Shown here piece by piece: positions 5,698 to 8,989 of a stretch of 8,989 nt of DNA. Each line of letters begins with the position of its first letter. Position 1 is the stretch's first letter. The stretch lies in contig CAMLDJ010000223.1 in assembly GCA_946478755.1 (NCBI GenBank), forward strand, positions 1 through 8,989, read 5' to 3'. Origin of the DNA: an uncultured Pedobacter sp. (GTDB lineage: Bacteria; Bacteroidota; Bacteroidia; Sphingobacteriales; Sphingobacteriaceae). The notes beneath the pieces were generated by a model that saw only the letters and a list, made by a program, of their open reading frames with translations, did no database searches and was not told the origin of the DNA. A program made the translations under genes and the position numbers.

Positions 5698-8600
5698 TTA
5701 AAGGGTGACCTTAAGTCCGAATGAATAAATTTTAGCTTGGGGATAAATGGCAGCCCTACCGCTGGCAGCTGCCCGCTCCGGATCACTTCCATCAAAGAAA
5801 TTGGTGAAAGTAAGCAGGTTATCGCCGGACACATACAATCTTAGACCTTGTATTTTGGCTTTATTGAGCAGCTTTGCTGGAAAGTTATAGCCAAGCTGTA
5901 GGTTTTTCAACCTGAGGTAAGATGCATCTTGTAACCACCAGTCGGAAACCTGGGTATTCGGGCCATAATTTTCATTAAAAATATGAGGTATAGTATTGGA
6001 AGTACCTTCGCCATCCCAGGCGTCTCTCCAGAAGGTTGGCGGAGGGCCGGCCTGTCTGAATGGCGCAATACCCCATTCCTTCACATAAATTTTACGACCT
6101 TGTACACCTTGCAAAAAGAAGCTCAGGTCGAAGTTTTTATAATCTGCGTTGAAACTTAAACCATAATTAAATTTTGGGAACGCACCGTCTACAATTACAC
6201 GGTCATCAGTCGAAATTTTACCATCAGGAACACCGTTCGGTCCGCTGACATCCCTGTATTTCATGTCGCCAGGTTTTGGCTTGACAATTGGGGTTGGCCC
6301 ATTGTCGATCTCCGCCTGATTTTGGTAAATACCATCGAAAACATACATATAGTAAGAATTATACGGTAGGCCTTCCTGTGTAATGGTGCCGCCACCGCTA
6401 TTGATTTCGCGGGCACCAAATTTTACCACTTCATTTTTGTAGGTCTCAAAATTTCCCTGTACTTTATAGTGGAAGTCGTTTACTTTACCTTCGTACCCTA
6501 ACAGAAATTCAACACCAGTGTTTTTCATTTCTCCGCCATTTACAGTTGGTCCGGCAAGTCCGATAAAGTCGGGTACCTGAAGTTCCCTCAAAATATCTGT
6601 TGTTGCTTTTGTATACCAGTCTACCGATCCAAACAGGCTTGATTTAAAAAGACTGAAATCAAGCCCAAGATTGGTAACTGTTGTGGTTTCCCATTTCACA
6701 TTCCGGTTGATCAGGTCGGTTTGGGTTACTCCCTGCTGCAGACTGCCGCCAATAAAATACAGGTATGGATTTAATACAGATTGATACGGGTAAGGCATAG
6801 ACTCGCCAAGCAATGTTCTGTTCACGTTCTGGTTACCCACCTGTCCCCATGAAACCCGGGCTTTTAAGTTGTCCAACCAAGTTACATCCTTCAGGAAATT
6901 TTCCTGGTTGATCCTCCATCCTGCAGATGCCGAAGGGAAAAAGCCCCATTTATTTCCTGTGGGGAACCGAGATGAACCGTCATACCGGAAATTCATCTCT
7001 AAAAGATATTTTTCTTTATAATCGTAGTTTAGCCTTCCAAAAAGTGACTGCAATGCCCATTCGTAGCTAAAACCATCTACAGTTTGTCCACCCGGTTCGA
7101 AAATACTTGGGTCCAGCAGGTCATCGGAAGGTGCATTTCTTTTGAAACCCTGTAAACGATCGTACTTGAAAGTTTCCTGGCTTAGACCAAGCAGGGCTCC
7201 CAGGTTATGGTCTTCTGCAATTTTTTTGGTGTAATTCAGCGTTCCGAATACTGTATACTGTACGTCCTTGTCATCGCGAACCGTTAAATTGTTCTCACCA
7301 ACTGTACCATTCCACTGGGTATTGTAATTGTACAATCCGGAAGTGGCATCGGGCAAGAACATATATCCCGGAATACCGACAACATGAACTTTGGTTTCTC
7401 TTTCATTGTATTTAACAGCACCCTTGATCTCACCTTTCAATCCAGGAAGAATGTCTACGTTTAAATAAGCAGAAGCCAGCGCATAATGGTTGTTCAGGTA
7501 TCTACCCCCATTTTCGGCTGTTGCAACGGGATTTTTATTGCCACCTTCAAAGATGAAGGCTTTTGCAGCATATCTACCGCTTCCGTCGGGCAGTTTTGGG
7601 GTAAAGGTTGGATGTGCCGCCAGTGCACTCAGAATCTGATCTTCGGTTGAATTGCCATCGAAGTTATTGTTCAAAGCTGTTTCATTCCGTTTTCCTTTTG
7701 AAAAAGAGATATTGGTCCCAAAGGTAACCCTTTTGTTCAGCTCCGTTTTAAAGTTAAACTGAGCATCATAACGTTTGTAGCCCGTGGCAATAAGGATACC
7801 ATCCTGATCCAGGTATCCGGCACCAAAATTATAGGTAGTTCCCTCTTTACCGCCATTTACACTCAGGTAATGCTGTTGCATCGGGGCAGTGCGGAAGATG
7901 GCATCCATCCAGTCGTAGCTCGGATACTGTGCCGGATTGGTTAATGCGCCCTGGCGATAAGCCTCTATATCTTCAGGTTTATAAGTCTGGTTGGCACTGG
8001 TTCCTGTATGATCTATAGCTTTATTTAGCAATTCCATGAATTCTACAGAATTGGTGATTCTGTCATATATAGAGGTAGCGCGCTGACTGCCAAAATTGTA
8101 ACTATAATCAATGTTTAACCTGCCCGCTTTACCTGCCTTGGTAGTCACAAGGATAACGCCATTGGCTGCTCTTGAACCATAAATTGCTGCTGATGCAGCA
8201 TCTTTCAATACCGAAATGCTTTCGATCTGATTGGGGTTAACATTGTTTAAATTCCCTTCGATTCCGTCAATTAAGATCAATGGATCATTAGAGGCCTTAC
8301 TAAAGGTACCCATACCACGGATTTGTATACTTGCACTTTCTGCACCCGGCTGACCGGAATTCTGTGTAACCTGTACTCCCGGCATTCTGCCCTGCAACAA
8401 TGAAGTTGTATTTGGTGCCTGCCTGGTGGTTAACTCCGTACCAGAAACATTGCTGACGGCGCCGGTTAAATTCACTTTCTTTTGCGTACCATAACCTACC
8501 ACCACAATTTCAGAAAGCGCGCTGCTCTCTTCTTTTAGAACGACATTGATAGATGTTCTGTTATTTACGGGAATCTCCTGCTGAGCGAAGCCGATAAAGC

Positions 8601-8989
8601 TGAACACAAGCGTTCCCGCTCCATCTGGCAGTGTTAAAACATAGCTACCATTAGCGTCGGTCATCGTTCCGATATTACTTCCCTTGAGTTTTATACTGAC
8701 ACCTGGCAGTGCTCCACCCTTTTCATCAGTCACTTTTCCTTTCAGTTCTATCTTCTGAAGGAAATCACTTTTGTATAATATAGAAACCGGATTTCTTTCC
8801 TTAATGATCACGGTTTTGTCCTTGAACATATAAGTAAAAGGCTGATCCTCAAAACAACGTTTCAAAACGTCGTCAAGGGTTTCATTATACACCGAAATGT
8901 CTACTTTTTTCGCTTTCCGGATATCTTCCAGATTGTAAAAGAAGTCATAACCACTTTGTTTACGGATTTCTTTGAATAATTGTTGCAGA
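5698..8989 (-). CDS. SusC/RagA-family TonB-dependent transporter with STN domain (5' end beyond right edge)
   Basis: The frame is open from the right edge to the stop at 5698, giving 1096 visible codons, so the start lies outside the window. Visible residues 1 to about 64 form an STN (secretin/TonB N-terminal) domain: LQQLFKEIRKQSGYDFFY, then VDISVYNETLDDVLKRCFED and YMFKDKTVIIKE. A carboxypeptidase-D regulatory-like domain follows at about 80-152 (LKGKVTDEKGGALPGVSIKL, TDANGSYVL, FSFIGFAQQEI). Next come the TonB-box region SEIVVVGYGTQKK (about 159-171), the plug (LLQGRMPGVQVTQNSGQPG, IQIRGMGTF, PLILIDGIEG, ISVLKDAASAAIYGSRAANG, VILVTTKAG), and a large outer-membrane barrel ending in SFGLKVTL with a terminal aliphatic residue. 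It imports oligosaccharides using TonB energy, with the SusD partner encoded 11 nt downstream. A GTG at 8892 could be mistaken for the start, but it would cut the STN domain in half. STN-bearing SusC proteins commonly signal to a FecR-like anti-sigma factor and ECF sigma factor; none is visible here. Confidence 0.97.
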   Translation of the reverse strand, partial: LQQLFKEIRKQSGYDFFYNLEDIRKAKKVDISVYNETLDDVLKRCFEDQPFTYMFKDKTVIIKERNPVSILYKSDFLQKIELKGKVTDEKGGALPGVSIKLKGSNIGTMTDANGSYVLTLPDGAGTLVFSFIGFAQQEIPVNNRTSINVVLKEESSALSEIVVVGYGTQKKVNLTGAVSNVSGTELTTRQAPNTTSLLQGRMPGVQVTQNSGQPGAESASIQIRGMGTFSKASNDPLILIDGIEGNLNNVNPNQIESISVLKDAASAAIYGSRAANGVILVTTKAGKAGRLNIDYSYNFGSQRATSIYDRITNSVEFMELLNKAIDHTGTSANQTYKPEDIEAYRQGALTNPAQYPSYDWMDAIFRTAPMQQHYLSVNGGKEGTTYNFGAGYLDQDGILIATGYKRYDAQFNFKTELNKRVTFGTNISFSKGKRNETALNNNFDGNSTEDQILSALAAHPTFTPKLPDGSGRYAAKAFIFEGGNKNPVATAENGGRYLNNHYALASAYLNVDILPGLKGEIKGAVKYNERETKVHVVGIPGYMFLPDATSGLYNYNTQWNGTVGENNLTVRDDKDVQYTVFGTLNYTKKIAEDHNLGALLGLSQETFKYDRLQGFKRNAPSDDLLDPSIFEPGGQTVDGFSYEWALQSLFGRLNYDYKEKYLLEMNFRYDGSSRFPTGNKWGFFPSASAGWRINQENFLKDVTWLDNLKARVSWGQVGNQNVNRTLLGESMPYPYQSVLNPYLYFIGGSLQQGVTQTDLINRNVKWETTTVTNLGLDFSLFKSSLFGSVDWYTKATTDILRELQVPDFIGLAGPTVNGGEMKNTGVEFLLGYEGKVNDFHYKVQGNFETYKNEVVKFGAREINSGGGTITQEGLPYNSYYMYVFDGIYQNQAEIDNGPTPIVKPKPGDMKYRDVSGPNGVPDGKISTDDRVIVDGAFPKFNYGLSFNADYKNFDLSFFLQGVQGRKIYVKEWGIAPFRQAGPPPTFWRDAWDGEGTSNTIPHIFNENYGPNTQVSDWWLQDASYLRLKNLQLGYNFPAKLLNKAKIQGLRLYVSGDNLLTFTNFFDGSDPERAAASGRAAIYPQAKIYSFGLKVTL

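Noticed and set aside
5625..5834. Minus-strand ORF of 69 codons across the susC-susD junction
   Set aside because: It overlaps the C-terminus of susC and the signal peptide of susD in another frame; both flanking genes are unambiguous.
8890..8892. GTG at 8892 as start codon of the SusC gene
   Set aside because: The upstream in-frame sequence to the window edge encodes the missing first half of an STN domain and has no stop, so the GTG is an internal valine codon.

Overview
The window looks like part of a polysaccharide utilisation locus (PUL) from a Bacteroidota bacterium. A Sphingobacteriaceae member such as Pedobacter or Mucilaginibacter is my guess from protein style and moderate GC, not a measured result. 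The basis is a SusC-type TonB-dependent transporter followed by a SusD-type surface lipoprotein and secreted glycoside hydrolases, with weak or absent Shine-Dalgarno sequences before the starts, as is usual in this phylum. All five genes lie on the minus strand, so transcription runs from high to low coordinates. No mobile element, tRNA, rRNA or CRISPR array was seen.

In transcription order: (1) 8989-5698, a susC-like gene whose 5' end lies beyond the right edge. The reading frame stays open to the edge and encodes an STN domain, so the apparent GTG start at 8892 is not the real start. (2) 5686-4223, a susD-like lipoprotein, 11 nt after susC. (3) 4212-2332, a GH97 enzyme, 10 nt after susD, carrying the Asp typical of the retaining (alpha-galactosidase-like) branch of the family. 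(4) An intergenic region at 2331-2083 with a perfect 18-bp inverted repeat (2226-2267). (5) 2082-469, a GH27 enzyme with an N-terminal NEW1/Ig-like module. (6) A 99-nt gap. (7) 369-1, the N-terminal 123 residues of a secreted protein, probably a GH95-like or other six-hairpin glycosidase, cut by the left edge.

Likely joint role (inference): SusD and SusC bind an oligosaccharide at the cell surface and import it. GH97 and GH27, both with signal peptides, then remove terminal alpha-galactosyl residues, or the structurally similar beta-L-arabinopyranosyl residues, in the periplasm. The third enzyme may act on another side chain. No endo-acting enzyme, inner-membrane transporter or regulator lies in the window. 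The STN domain on SusC suggests control by an ECF sigma/FecR-type anti-sigma pair, which would be expected just beyond the right edge.

The system is a recognisable PUL rather than a wholly new type. The points most worth a second look are the 18-bp inverted repeat, the pairing of two unrelated alpha-galactosidase-like families, the GH27 loop insertion and the unassigned truncated hydrolase.
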